From assembly GCF_900117455.1 (NCBI RefSeq), contig NZ_FPHO01000003.1, forward strand, positions 496,001 through 560,000: a stretch of 64,000 nt of DNA, given 5' to 3'. The translations under genes were made by a program, and so were the position numbers. The stretch comes from Hyphomicrobium sp. CS1GBMeth3 (GTDB taxonomy: Bacteria > Pseudomonadota > Alphaproteobacteria > Rhizobiales > Hyphomicrobiaceae). Positions 55,839-64,000 of this stretch are shown here, piece after piece (within the stretch, counting starts at the first letter, position 1; each line of letters begins with the position of its first letter). The notes below the pieces were generated by a model. The model searched no databases. It was not told where the DNA came from and was given only the letters and a program-made list of their open reading frames with translations.

Positions 55839-57133
55839 CAGGCTGTCCTCACCTCCGGGCCGACCGGCGCACGCCCGATGCGCTGCACCGCCTCTGAAGC
55901 CAGCCGCTCCGACGCCTTGCCGGCCCCGACCACGGCCACCGACGGCCGCGCCGCAACGAGCTGCTGCGCGAATCGGCCAACGTCCTCGGCACTCACCTCA
56001 TCCACTTTGCGGATTAATTCGTCACTGCTGACGATACGCCCGTGCGCGAGCAGGTGGCGGGCCATCTGCTCGGCGCGAGCCGAAGATGATTCGAGGCTAA
56101 TTAGCAGGCCGGCCTTGAGCTGAGCTTTCGCCCTGTGCAGCTCCGCAGCCGACGGTCCCTCGGCAGCGACAGCCTCAAGCTCTCCGCCTGTCACGTCAAT
56201 GAGGCTGGCCATCATCTCCGTTCCTGTCGCCGCGTGCACCGCCAAGAGCCCCGTATCGCCGAGACCCCAGGCGGACGAGTAAATCGAGTAGCAGAGGCCA
56301 CGCTTCTCGCGGGCCTCCTGGAACAGGCGGGACGACATACCTCCGCCGAACAGTCCCGAGAAAACCTGAGCCGTCAGATACGCGTTATCACGATAGGAAG
56401 GGGCTTCGAACGCGAGCACGAGATGGCTCTGCTCGAAACGCTTTTGATGCCAGCGGACGCCGCCCTGGTACTGAGCCCGCTCCTCCCCCGAACTCTTGTC
56501 CTGAGTGAGCCCGCCGAATAGGGCCTCAGCGTGGCGAACAAGTGGCGCGTGCTGGATTGCCCCCGCCGCAGACAGCACCATCTGCTGCGGCCGATAGTGC
56601 AGCCGGAGAAAGGCCGTGAGGTCGGCAGGCGTGAAGCGCCGGACGTTGGCTGCGGGGCCCAGGATCGTGCGCCCCAAGGCCTGGCCCGGATAGGCCGCCT
56701 CGTTGATCAGCTCGAAAGCGATATCCTCCGGGCTGTCGCGGGTGCCGGCGATCTCCTGCAGGATCACCTCGCGTTCGCGCTCGAGCTCGTCCGGCGAAAA
56801 TTTTGAATTGAGAAGGATATCGGCCAGCAGCTCCAAGGCCACGCCTTCGTCGCCCTTCAAGACGCGCGCGAAGTAGGCCGTGGTTTCAAGCCCCGTGGCG
56901 GCATTGAGCTCCCCGCCTACGGCCTCGATCTCCTCGGCGATGGCCTGGGCCGTGCGCGAGGCCGTACCCTTGAACGACATGTGCTCGAGGAAATGCGAGA
57001 TGCCGTTCTCGTGCGGGGCCTCGTGACGGGATCCCACCCCGACCCAGATGCCGAGCGAGGTCGTCTCGAGATGCGGCATGGTATGGGTGACGATGGTCAG
57101 CCCGTTCGAAAGGCGCGAGATCTCTTCCGTCAT
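55838..57133 (-). CDS. M16 family zinc peptidase, processing-peptidase-like
   Basis: A 431-residue metalloprotease. The inverted zinc motif HxxEH is HFLEH (47-51), and the downstream ligand Glu is in EAVGGELNAAT-region sequence. The domain order fits mitochondrial processing peptidase beta and bacterial PqqL-type members, with two M16 halves (active N-terminal and inactive C-terminal). The R/Y pair of the C-terminal half is visible in FGGGMSSRLFQEARE. Cytoplasmic or periplasmic location is unclear as there is no signal peptide. It overlaps thrC by four bases (ATGA), a conserved Rhizobiales arrangement. Confidence 0.94.
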   Translation of the reverse strand: MTEEISRLSNGLTIVTHTMPHLETTSLGIWVGVGSRHEAPHENGISHFLEHMSFKGTASRTAQAIAEEIEAVGGELNAATGLETTAYFARVLKGDEGVALELLADILLNSKFSPDELEREREVILQEIAGTRDSPEDIAFELINEAAYPGQALGRTILGPAANVRRFTPADLTAFLRLHYRPQQMVLSAAGAIQHAPLVRHAEALFGGLTQDKSSGEERAQYQGGVRWHQKRFEQSHLVLAFEAPSYRDNAYLTAQVFSGLFGGGMSSRLFQEAREKRGLCYSIYSSAWGLGDTGLLAVHAATGTEMMASLIDVTGGELEAVAAEGPSAAELHRAKAQLKAGLLISLESSSARAEQMARHLLAHGRIVSSDELIRKVDEVSAEDVGRFAQQLVAARPSVAVVGAGKASERLASEAVQRIGRAPVGPEVRTA

Positions 57134-58536
57134 TTCACCTCCGCCGCCGGCCGCACCGCACTTTCGACGAGGCGCTTTACGGCGACAAGATCGTTCTGAA
57201 CCACCGGGAACCGCTCCGGATCCGAGAGCAGGCTATCGAGCCGAGGCGGCAATCCAGGTCGCTTCCCGGTGATGCGCTCCATCGCGTCCGGAAACTTGGC
57301 CGGGTGCGCGGTGGCAAGCACGACGCCAGGCACCTCGGATTGCGGCGTGGTCCTCTCGAGCGCCACGAGGCCACAGGCCGTATGCGGATCCAAGAGATAG
57401 CCGCTCGCGGCCTTCGTGCGCCGGATCGCATCGGCGACGTCCGCTTCGCTTGCCGCCGCCGCGCGGAATTCCTGACCGAACCGCTTGGCGCACGTCCCGA
57501 GGTCAAAACGTCCGCCCTGCGCCAGCGCCCCCATGACGCCTCGGATGAAGCCCGCGTCGCGCCCCGAGGCCTCGAACAGGTAGCGCTCGAAGTTCGACGA
57601 GATCTGGATGTCCATCGAGGGTGACGAGGTTTCCGTCACCCCCCGCATCTCATAGACGCCGGTGGCGTGCGCACGCGGCAGGATGTCGTTCTCGTTGGAG
57701 GCGATGACCAGCGTCTCGATGGGCAGCCCCATGCGCTTCGCCACCCATCCGGCGAGGATGTCGCCGAAGTTGCCGGTCGGCACAGCGAACGTCACGGCCC
57801 GGTGCGGCGCGCCGAGCGCGGTGGCGGCGACGAAATAGTACGTCACCTGCGCCACGATGCGCGCCCAGTTGATCGAGTTGACGCCCGACAAGCTCATCGC
57901 ATCGCGGAAGGCATGGTCGTTGAACATGCCCTTCACCAGCGCCTGGCAATCGTCGAACGTGCCCTTCACTGCAACAGCGTGCACGTTGGCATCCGTAGGC
58001 GTTGTCATCATGCGGCGCTGCACGTCCGAGACGCGCCCGTCCGGAAACAGGATGACCACATCGACGCGCCGCGAGCCGCGGAACGCTTCGATGGCCGCCC
58101 CGCCCGTATCACCGGACGTCGCCCCCACGATCGTCGCCCGCCGCCCGCGCTTCGCAAGCGCGTGGTCCATGAGCCGCGCAAGCAACTGCATGGCCACGTC
58201 CTTGAAGGCCAGCGTCGGCCCGTGGAACAGCTCCAGCACCCAACGGTTGCGGTCGATCTGCGTGAGCGGCGTCACAGCCGGATGATCGAAGCGGCCATAG
58301 GCTTCGCGCGCCATGCCGAGCAGCGTGGTCTTGTCGATGCGGTCGCCGACGAACGGCGCCATGACCTCGGCCGCCACCTCGGCGAACGGCCGGCCGGCGA
58401 AGGACGCGATGGTCTCGGCCGAGAAGCTGGGCCACGTCTCGGGCACGTAGAGGCCGCCGTCGCGCGCCAGCCCCGCCAGCAGCACGTCCTCGAACGAGAG
58501 GGCGGCGGCCTCGCCGCGGGTAGAGATGTAAGTCAC
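57130..58536 (-). CDS. thrC: Threonine synthase
   Basis: A 468-residue PLP enzyme that converts O-phosphohomoserine to threonine. The PLP lysine is in FHGPTLAFKDVAMQ, and the phosphate-binding GATSGDTGGAAIEAF motif and SINWARIVAQVTYYF are conserved. The GTG at 58536 gives the standard VTYISTRGEA beginning; a GTG at 58563 would add nine residues. Its substrate is made by ThrB, encoded at 44494-45465. It is 153 bases downstream of surf1 and continues the same-strand run. Confidence 0.96.
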   Translation of the reverse strand: MTYISTRGEAAALSFEDVLLAGLARDGGLYVPETWPSFSAETIASFAGRPFAEVAAEVMAPFVGDRIDKTTLLGMAREAYGRFDHPAVTPLTQIDRNRWVLELFHGPTLAFKDVAMQLLARLMDHALAKRGRRATIVGATSGDTGGAAIEAFRGSRRVDVVILFPDGRVSDVQRRMMTTPTDANVHAVAVKGTFDDCQALVKGMFNDHAFRDAMSLSGVNSINWARIVAQVTYYFVAATALGAPHRAVTFAVPTGNFGDILAGWVAKRMGLPIETLVIASNENDILPRAHATGVYEMRGVTETSSPSMDIQISSNFERYLFEASGRDAGFIRGVMGALAQGGRFDLGTCAKRFGQEFRAAAASEADVADAIRRTKAASGYLLDPHTACGLVALERTTPQSEVPGVVLATAHPAKFPDAMERITGKRPGLPPRLDSLLSDPERFPVVQNDLVAVKRLVESAVRPAAEVK

Positions 58537-58688
58537 GAGCTTTGCCGTCCTGGGTTGTAGCACCGCCGATTTCCATCGACCAATCGATCACGCGGCCTGG
58601 ATGTCTTGAGCTGTAAATGGCGACCCGCCGCCAATCAAGCAAAGGCCTTGCCGACGCAGCCGGGTGCGGCGGGAGAAACCCCGAAATA

Positions 58689-59456
58689 TCAGTCGGATTC
58701 CGGCCTGAGCCGGGTCCAGGTGAAAGCCCCGAAAACGGCAACCAGCGTCACCGCCAGCCCAAACCAGGTCAGAGCATACTCGAGATGCCGGTTTGGGATG
58801 TCGAGCCGCGTCACGCCGCCCTTGGGCCAGCCGCCGGGATTGGCTGGCTCCGCCGCCGCATCGACGAAGAAGGGGAGCACCCTGGCCCGGTCCTGCTCAG
58901 AGGCAAGCAACGCCGTCATGCCGCCGAGGTCCCGCCAGTAGAACGTCTTGTGCGCGGCATCCGAAGGAGCGTCGAACCAGCCCTCGACCCCCGGCTTGCG
59001 CACGAGCCCCTGCACCCGGACCTCGCCTTCGATCTGACCCGCTGCGCGGCTCGAGGCATCCTTGAGCTGGTCCGGAACGAAGCCGCGATTGACGAACAAG
59101 AGCTTGCCGCCGGCGGTCTCGAGTGGCGTGTAGACGTGCCAGCCCATCTCGCTGCCGTGCGTCGCGAATAGGAATCGCTCGTCCTCGTGACGGAAGCGGC
59201 CAACCACCGAAACCGGGCGATACTCCTTGGCGGCGAGATCCTTCCAGGCGTCGGCCGGCTCTTCGAGCGGCGCCCGCGCCTTGCCGAGCCCCTCGTTGAT
59301 CGCAGCGATGAGAGAGTTCTTCCAAGCCAAGCGCTCGACCTGCCAGACGCCGAGCCCGATCAGGATCGGCAAAGCCGCCAGCGTGAAGACACCCGGCCAG
59401 ATCAGGCTGCGCCACCCACGTTGCCGAGCCTCTTGAGTATGTATCGGATGCGCCAT
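58689..59456 (-). CDS. SURF1 family cytochrome oxidase assembly protein
   Basis: A 255-residue inner-membrane protein aiding heme a insertion in cytochrome c oxidase. TM1 is about 23-42 (LAALPILIGLGVWQVERLAWK, containing the conserved GxWQxxRxxWK). The second helix is about 227-248 (LTWFGLAVTLVAVFGAFTW). FVNRGFVP and YPLExx-type GWHVYTPLE are conserved. ATG at 59456; the longer frame lacks support. It is two bases from the DUF983 stop, so translation is coupled. Confidence 0.94.
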   Translation of the reverse strand: MAHPIHTQEARQRGWRSLIWPGVFTLAALPILIGLGVWQVERLAWKNSLIAAINEGLGKARAPLEEPADAWKDLAAKEYRPVSVVGRFRHEDERFLFATHGSEMGWHVYTPLETAGGKLLFVNRGFVPDQLKDASSRAAGQIEGEVRVQGLVRKPGVEGWFDAPSDAAHKTFYWRDLGGMTALLASEQDRARVLPFFVDAAAEPANPGGWPKGGVTRLDIPNRHLEYALTWFGLAVTLVAVFGAFTWTRLRPESD

Positions 59457-59458
59457 CG

Positions 59459-59851
59459 TCAGTCTTTGGCCAGCCGGCCTTCTTCGGCCTTGTTGGTCCA
59501 CTGCAGCGCGATCAGAATCGCCTTGAGGAAGCGCAGCAACGCGAACGCCAGCAGCGGCGTGAGGAGGCCCCACAGCACGACGTGCACCCACACCGGCGGC
59601 TCATAGCTGAACTCGACGTAGAGCGCGCCCCCGAGCACCACAAAACCGAGGATCAGGATTGCAAACACGGCCGGCCCGTCGCCCGTATCGATGAACGCGT
59701 AGTCGAGCCCACAGTTGCTGCAGTTCTCTTTCAGCATGAGCCCGTTGCGAAACAGCGAGCCGGACCCGCACCTGGGACACCGCGCCAGCGTTCCAGCCAC
59801 AACCGGATGGACGCCGCGCCCGCTCGGTTCATGTTTCGCGCTGCCAGCCAT
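59459..59851 (-). CDS. DUF983 membrane protein with zinc-ribbon motif
   Basis: A 130-residue protein with two cysteine pairs, CPRCG and CSNCG, resembling a zinc ribbon, followed by two membrane helices (about 60-80 and 90-112). DUF983 genes are a regular member of alphaproteobacterial cox clusters and are presumed to aid oxidase assembly. AGGAGAA precedes the ATG at 59851; an upstream in-frame start at 59908 is unlikely. It lies between ctaE and surf1, 84 bases after ctaE. Confidence 0.88.
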   Translation of the reverse strand: MAGSAKHEPSGRGVHPVVAGTLARCPRCGSGSLFRNGLMLKENCSNCGLDYAFIDTGDGPAVFAILILGFVVLGGALYVEFSYEPPVWVHVVLWGLLTPLLAFALLRFLKAILIALQWTNKAEEGRLAKD

Positions 59852-59935
59852 GGCGGTTCTCCTGGAAAGGGCAAGGGGGCCGGGCTCAAAGTCCCGACCC
59901 CCGATCATGACATCAAGGCTGAACGCCCTGCGATC

Positions 59936-60895
59936 TTAGTGGCCAGCGCCCGCGTTGGCGCCCGCACCCCACACGTAGACGGCTGCGAACAGGAACAGCC
60001 AGACGACGTCGACGAAGTGCCAGTACCAGGCCGCGGCCTCGAAGCCGAAGTGCTGCTGCGGCGTGAATGCTCCCCGGATGGCCCGGATCAAGCAGACGAG
60101 CAGGAAGATCGTACCGATGATCACGTGCGCGCCATGGAAGCCGGTAGCCATGAAGAAGGCCGAGCCGTACGCATGGCCACCGAAGGTGAACGCAGCATGC
60201 GTGTATTCGTAGGCCTGCAGCGCCGTGAACAAGAGGCCCAGAAGGACGGTCGCCAAGAGACCGAGCACGAGACCGCGGCGGTCGTTCTTGAGCAGCGCAT
60301 GGTGCGCCCACGTCACCGTGCAGCCCGAGAGCAGTAGGACGAGCGTATTGACGAGCGGAAGACCCCAGGGATCGAACGTGCCCTTGAAGAAGCCCTCGGT
60401 AGGTGCGCCCGTCGTCGGAATCACAGCGTCCGTCGCCTCGACCGGCACCGGCGGCCATTGCCCGCCGAAGATCTCGTTCCGCTGCACCATGCCGAGCGAT
60501 TCCTTGACGTTCTCGGGCGTGTAGACGTCAGCGGGGAACAGAGCGAAATCGAAGTAGGCCCAGAACCAGGCCACGAAGAACATCACCTCGGAGGCGATGA
60601 ACAGAATAATGCCGTAGCGCAGGTGAAGCTGCACGACGGGCGTGTGGTCTCCGCGGTTGGCCTCGATGATCACATCGCGCCACCAGAGCCAGGCGACCGC
60701 CACCAGCGCAGCGAAGCCGGCGGCAAACACCCACGGTCCGTGCAGACCAAACAGGCCGGCTGCTCCTTCGCCGAGCGAGCGCATCCAGACGATGGCGCCG
60801 ATGGCCGATACGAACGCCGCAGCTGAGGCGGCGATGGGCCATGGGCTCGGATCGAGCAGGTGGTAGTCGTGTTGCTTGCCGTGCGCTTGGGCCAT
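59936..60895 (-). CDS. ctaE: Cytochrome c oxidase subunit III
   Basis: A 319-residue membrane subunit of the aa3-type oxidase, with seven helices. Motifs are [13 protein letters not shown] at the start, [18 protein letters not shown] with a conserved acidic residue, [14 protein letters not shown] and [12 protein letters not shown] at the end. An insertion between helices (about 160-200) is usual. It lies about 210 bases downstream of ctaG, a space without a clear gene. Confidence 0.96.
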   Translation of the reverse strand: MAQAHGKQHDYHLLDPSPWPIAASAAAFVSAIGAIVWMRSLGEGAAGLFGLHGPWVFAAGFAALVAVAWLWWRDVIIEANRGDHTPVVQLHLRYGIILFIASEVMFFVAWFWAYFDFALFPADVYTPENVKESLGMVQRNEIFGGQWPPVPVEATDAVIPTTGAPTEGFFKGTFDPWGLPLVNTLVLLLSGCTVTWAHHALLKNDRRGLVLGLLATVLLGLLFTALQAYEYTHAAFTFGGHAYGSAFFMATGFHGAHVIIGTIFLLVCLIRAIRGAFTPQQHFGFEAAAWYWHFVDVVWLFLFAAVYVWGAGANAGAGH

Positions 60896-61104
60896 AGTCG
60901 TCTCCGTAGTCCCCGTTCGTTTTGTTCCCCCGGCTCCGGCGCGAACCGGCCTGCTGTGAAGCTTCGGCCAGCTCGTTCCTCGGCCCGTCGTTCGCCCCGG
61001 ATGACAGTCCCCCGGGATCTCGGCGGTCCCGTCGCCCCCCGTAAAGGGTTGCGCCGGATCTCAACTCAGATGGCAGCACATCTCGAAGAGAGACGACGCT
61101 GCCA

Positions 61105-61758
61105 TCAACCTCCCTGTTGCGTCCCCTGTGCGCCGCTATCCGTGGTCGGCGCCTCGGCTTTGGCACCGCTGCCTTCCACTGGATAGAAAGTGTAGGAGAG
61201 CGTGATTTCCTTGATCACCCGTGCGTCCCGATCCTCGATGATCGACGGATCGACGAAGAACGAGACCGGCATGTCGACGCTTTCGCCGGGCGCCAGTGTC
61301 TGCTCGGTGAAGCAGAAGCATTCGATCTTGCTGAAGTAAGCCCCCGCGTTGTCAGGCGACACGTTGAAGGTCGCGGTGCCCTTCACGGGCACGTTGGAAT
61401 TGTTGTGAGCCTTGTAGAAGGCAAGCGTGCTCTCGCCGAGCTTGACCTCGACCGTGCGCTGCTCGGGTTGGAATGTCCACGGAAGGCTGCGAGACACGTT
61501 GGCGTCAAAGCGAACGGTGATGGTGTGGTCGAGCACCTTGTCCGGCACCTGATCGGCGCGCATCGGCGTGCCGCCGAACCCCGTGACCTGACAGAAGAGC
61601 CGATAGAGCGGCACGGCGGCCCAGGTCGCGGCGCCCATGGTGAGCAGCGCCGTCAGGCAGACAAGCACGACGCCGCGGTTCGAAGCCCGGCGGACAGGGT
61701 CCGGCCTGGGCGTCGCGCTCGCCGCCTTGCTCGTCTCGTTCTGAGCGTCTGTTGTCAC
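61105..61758 (-). CDS. ctaG: Cytochrome c oxidase assembly protein CtaG/Cox11
   Basis: A 217-residue copper chaperone for the CuB site. An N-terminal membrane helix (about 32-51) is followed by a beta-sandwich domain. The copper-binding pair is ECFCF in the KIECFCFTEQTLAPGE motif. YRLFCQVTGFGGT is diagnostic. The GTG at 61758 with CGGAGC upstream is preferred over a longer frame to 61857. coxF ends 19 bases before it. Confidence 0.95.
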   Translation of the reverse strand: MTTDAQNETSKAASATPRPDPVRRASNRGVVLVCLTALLTMGAATWAAVPLYRLFCQVTGFGGTPMRADQVPDKVLDHTITVRFDANVSRSLPWTFQPEQRTVEVKLGESTLAFYKAHNNSNVPVKGTATFNVSPDNAGAYFSKIECFCFTEQTLAPGESVDMPVSFFVDPSIIEDRDARVIKEITLSYTFYPVEGSGAKAEAPTTDSGAQGTQQGG

Positions 61759-61777
61759 GTGTGCTCCGGGTTCCCGT

Positions 61778-61951
61778 CTAGTGGTTGCCGCCAAGTCGAA
61801 CGATGGTTGCCGCGTAGAACAAGAGAACCAGGAACGCCAGCCCGAGCGCGATGGCAAGCGAGCGCAGGCGCTGCCGCTTCTGGCGGTTTGCTTCCTGGTT
61901 CGCGTCGTCTGCCACTCTGGCCTCGCCTTGTTTGACGTCGATATAACTCAC
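61778..61951 (-). CDS. CoxF-like small membrane protein
   Basis: A 57-residue single-pass protein with a charged N-terminus (about 1-30) and one hydrophobic helix (about 33-50, AIALGLAFLVLLFYAATIV). The C-terminal RLGGNH is typical of CoxF in Rhizobiales cox clusters, whose role is unknown. It lies 11 bases after ctaB. The GTG at 61951 is chosen because the longer open frame overlaps ctaB. Confidence 0.8.
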   Translation of the reverse strand: MSYIDVKQGEARVADDANQEANRQKRQRLRSLAIALGLAFLVLLFYAATIVRLGGNH

Positions 61952-61962
61952 GGGCCGCGATC

Positions 61963-62892
61963 CTATACCAGCTTGAGCGCAAGATGCTCGCCGAGGATCA
62001 CGGCGAAGAGCAGGAACAAGTACAGGATCGAGAAGCCAAACAGTTGCTTGGCCGCATGATCGGCCGCACGCCCTTCGCGGATCCGCCACACCTTGACGGC
62101 GAAGTGCAGGAAGACGAGTCCGAGGGCCACCGAGGCCACCGCATAGACGATCCCGCCCAGGCCGATGAAGTACGGCACCACCGCCAGCGGCACAAGTACG
62201 AGCGAGTAGAGCAGGATCTGTCGACGCGTCTCGTCAGGCCCGGCAACGACCGGCAGCATCGGCACGCCGACGCGCTCGTAGTCGCGCGAGCGATAGAGCG
62301 CCAACGCCCAGAAATGCGGCGGCGTCCACATGAAGATGATGAGGAACAGAAGCACGCTTTCGATGGTCACCGTGCCCGTCACGGCCGCCCAGCCGATCAT
62401 TGGCGGGAACGAGCCGGCAGCACCGCCGATGACGATGTTCTGAGGCGTCCGGCGCTTGAGCCACATGGTGTAGAAGAAGACGTAATAGGCAATGGTCAGC
62501 GCCAGAAGCGCGCCCGCCACCCAGTTGATCAACACGCCAAGCGTCAGAACCGACACCACGGACAGCACGGTCCCGAAGGCGAGTGCCTCGTCGGGGGTCA
62601 CGCGGCCGCGCGGGATGGGCCGGGCCGCCGTCCGCGCCATGCGCGCGTCGATGTCGGCGTCGTACCACATATTGAGAGCGCCCGAAGCACCGGCGCCGAC
62701 GGCAATGCAGAGAATAGCGATGATCGCGAGCACGGGATGCAGCGTGCCCGGAGCAGCAAAGAGACCGGCAAGAGAGGTGAACACCACGAGCGACATCACC
62801 CGCGGCTTCATCAACTCAATGAAATCGCCGACCGACGGCTCCGCCGTCGTGGCAGAGCGGGCAAGCGCGCTCTCGGCTATCAGTCCACTCAT
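61963..62892 (-). CDS. ctaB: Heme O synthase (protoheme IX farnesyltransferase)
   Basis: A 309-residue integral membrane UbiA-family prenyltransferase converting heme B to heme O for the oxidase. The aspartate motif is [21 protein letters not shown] (first 20 shown), which binds the farnesyl diphosphate. A second polar loop, [16 protein letters not shown], is present. About nine helices. The ATG at 62892 has GGGAGGA nine bases upstream; a TTG three codons earlier is possible. It lies between ctaD and coxF. A terminator follows ctaD, so a separate promoter is likely. Confidence 0.95.
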   Translation of the reverse strand: MSGLIAESALARSATTAEPSVGDFIELMKPRVMSLVVFTSLAGLFAAPGTLHPVLAIIAILCIAVGAGASGALNMWYDADIDARMARTAARPIPRGRVTPDEALAFGTVLSVVSVLTLGVLINWVAGALLALTIAYYVFFYTMWLKRRTPQNIVIGGAAGSFPPMIGWAAVTGTVTIESVLLFLIIFMWTPPHFWALALYRSRDYERVGVPMLPVVAGPDETRRQILLYSLVLVPLAVVPYFIGLGGIVYAVASVALGLVFLHFAVKVWRIREGRAADHAAKQLFGFSILYLFLLFAVILGEHLALKLV

Positions 62893-62966
62893 CGTCTCCA
62901 ATCCTCCCGCCGCGGGTAGACCCCGCTCATTGAGGCGCGCAATTCTGTGTTGCGGCCTGAGGGTGG

Positions 62967-62993
62967 GCGGTGGGCACGGTTAGTGCCCACCGC
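62967..62993. other. Stem-loop in the ctaD-ctaB gap
   Basis: GCGGTGGGCAC (62967-62977) pairs perfectly with GTGCCCACCGC (62983-62993) across a five-base loop. It has no T-run on either side, so it may be a processing or stability structure, not a terminator. Confidence 0.5.
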
Positions 62994-63003
62994 CGCTCGG
63001 ATC

Positions 63004-63044
63004 AAAAAAGCCCGCGGCGAGGCTTCCGTCCCCGCCGCGCGGCC
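63004..63044 (-). terminator. ctaD: Intrinsic terminator after ctaD
   Basis: On the minus strand, a GC-rich stem (63033-63043 with 63010-63019, one bulge) is followed directly by six Ts (63009-63004). It lies three bases after the ctaD stop codon at 63047, so most ctaD transcripts should end here. Confidence 0.8.
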
Positions 63045-63046
63045 CA

Positions 63047-64000
63047 TTAGTGGTGCGAGCTCGCCGAGATACGCGGCAGCGTCTCGAACGAGTGGAACGG
63101 CGGCGGCGACGACAGCGTCCACTCGAGCGTCGTTGCGCTCGGACCCCACGGATTGTCGCCGGCAGGCACCTTGCGGGCCAGAGCCACGAACACACCGATG
63201 AAGAAGAACAGCGTACCGACGGCCGTCATGTACGAGCCGATCGACGACACGTAGTTCCAGAACGCGAAGGCATCCGGATAATCAACGTAGCGGCGCGGCA
63301 TGCCGGCAAGGCCCAGGAAGTGCTGCGGGAAGAACAGCACGTTGGCCCCGACGAACGTGGTCCAGAAGTGGAGCTTGCCCCAGAAGTCTGAGTACATGTA
63401 GCCGCTCATCTTCGGGAACCAGTAGTAGAAGCCCGCGAAGATCGAGAACACGGCGCCGAGCGACAGCACGTAGTGGAAGTGCGCCACGACGTAATAGGTA
63501 TCGTGCAGCGCGCGGTCGACGCCGGCGTTCGCCAGCATGACGCCCGTGACGCCGCCGACCGTGAACAGGAAGATGAAGCCAAGCGCCCAGATCATCGGCA
63601 GCTTGAACTGGATCGACCCGCCCCACATCGTGGCAATCCACGAGAAGATCTTCACACCCGTCGGCACCGCGATGACCATGGTCGCGAACACGAAGTAGGC
63701 CTGCGTGTTGACCGTGATGCCTGCCGCATACATGTGGTGCGCCCACACGACGAAGCCGACGAGGCCGATGGCGAGCATGGCGTAGGCCATGCCGAGATAG
63801 CCGAACACGGGCTTGCGCGAGAAGGTCGACACGATGTGGCTGATCATGCCGAAGCCCGGCAGGATGAGGATGTAGACCTCGGGGTGGCCGAAGAACCAGA
63901 ACAGATGCTGGTAGAGGATCGGGTCACCACCGCCCGCCGGCGCGAAGAAGGTCGTGCCGAAGTTGCGGTCCGTCAGCAGCATGGTGATCGCGCCAGCCAG
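63047..64000 (-). CDS. ctaD: Cytochrome c oxidase subunit I, 3' part (truncated by window)
   Basis: The C-terminal 317 residues of the catalytic aa3-type oxidase subunit; the frame remains open to the right edge. [13 protein letters not shown] contains the copper-B histidine and cross-linked tyrosine, [12 protein letters not shown] contains the next two copper ligands, and [15 protein letters not shown] supplies the heme a and a3 histidines. WFFGHPEVY, and FWNYVSSIG are conserved. Residues needed for oxygen chemistry in this part are present. ctaC, normally upstream, lies outside the window. Confidence 0.97.
   Translation of the reverse strand: MAGAITMLLTDRNFGTTFFAPAGGGDPILYQHLFWFFGHPEVYILILPGFGMISHIVSTFSRKPVFGYLGMAYAMLAIGLVGFVVWAHHMYAAGITVNTQAYFVFATMVIAVPTGVKIFSWIATMWGGSIQFKLPMIWALGFIFLFTVGGVTGVMLANAGVDRALHDTYYVVAHFHYVLSLGAVFSIFAGFYYWFPKMSGYMYSDFWGKLHFWTTFVGANVLFFPQHFLGLAGMPRRYVDYPDAFAFWNYVSSIGSYMTAVGTLFFFIGVFVALARKVPAGDNPWGPSATTLEWTLSSPPPFHSFETLPRISASSHH

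Noticed and set aside
60896..61104. Possible small gene between ctaG and ctaE
   Set aside because: About 209 bases without a plausible start or conserved coding sequence; frames read as proline/arginine-rich noise.

Overview
The window looks like ordinary, high-GC chromosome from an alphaproteobacterium of the order Hyphomicrobiales (Rhizobiales), plausibly near Hyphomicrobium or Filomicrobium. The evidence is a CcrM-type GANTC methylase, a b/b' F0 ATP synthase operon, the ctaD-ctaB-coxF-ctaG-ctaE-DUF983-surf1-thrC-M16 cluster, the ispH-thrB-rnhA cluster, and the mutY-DUF721-dsbA-smc neighbourhood. I infer the taxon from gene order and protein character only. I found no rRNA, tRNA, insertion sequence, prophage or CRISPR array. 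Coding density is high and most genes are complete; the first (2-199) and last (63047-64000) run off the window.

Layout. 1-2.9 kb: a protein tail, a DUF3147 membrane protein and a YheS-type ABC-F ATPase. 2.9-6.8 kb: glyS and glyQ on the minus strand, separated by a proline/alanine/glutamate-rich membrane protein and a strong terminator hairpin. 6.9-9.7 kb: an ArsR/AHSA1 pair, then S49 peptidase and tRNA methylase genes. 9.8-16.7 kb: isoprenoid genes (polyprenyl diphosphate synthase, ispE), a TPR protein with an inserted peptidoglycan-binding domain, ETF-ubiquinone oxidoreductase and an unusual uracil-DNA glycosylase. 16.8-21.6 kb: moaB, a CobW-family metallochaperone behind a Zur-like palindrome, a glycosyltransferase, a radical SAM protein and rnhB. 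21.9-27.4 kb: a small unknown protein, a YbaL-type antiporter, a chemoreceptor and ccrM. 27.4-31.2 kb: an accessory-looking stretch with palindromic repeats, ada, and an NfeD/slipin operon. 31.2-38.3 kb: mutY, dciA-like DUF721, two DsbA-like proteins and smc. 38.7-41.5 kb: atpI-atpB-atpE-atpF'-atpF with a sigma70-like promoter and a terminator. 41.5-50.4 kb: DUF900 hydrolase, lipoprotein, ispH-thrB-rnhA, a second chemoreceptor, a secreted cysteine-peptidase-like protein, peroxiredoxin and a DsbD N-domain protein. 50.5-64 kb: YqgE, then one long minus-strand run from ctaD down to a large degenerate GGDEF-EAL protein with a formin-like polyproline tail.

Functional links. The atp and cta clusters give the end of respiration. 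ETF-QO feeds electrons to ubiquinone, whose side chain is probably made by the polyprenyl synthase; IspE and IspH belong to the MEP pathway supplying that synthase. ThrB and ThrC complete threonine synthesis from separate operons. CcrM, SMC and DciA tie the window to cell-cycle-regulated chromosome replication. No complete undescribed system is evident. The points most worth a second look are the degenerate GGDEF-EAL/polyproline protein, palindromic repeats embedded in frame in the uracil-DNA glycosylase gene together with its missing cluster cysteines, the Zur-like operator, and the peptidoglycan-binding domain inserted in a TPR array.
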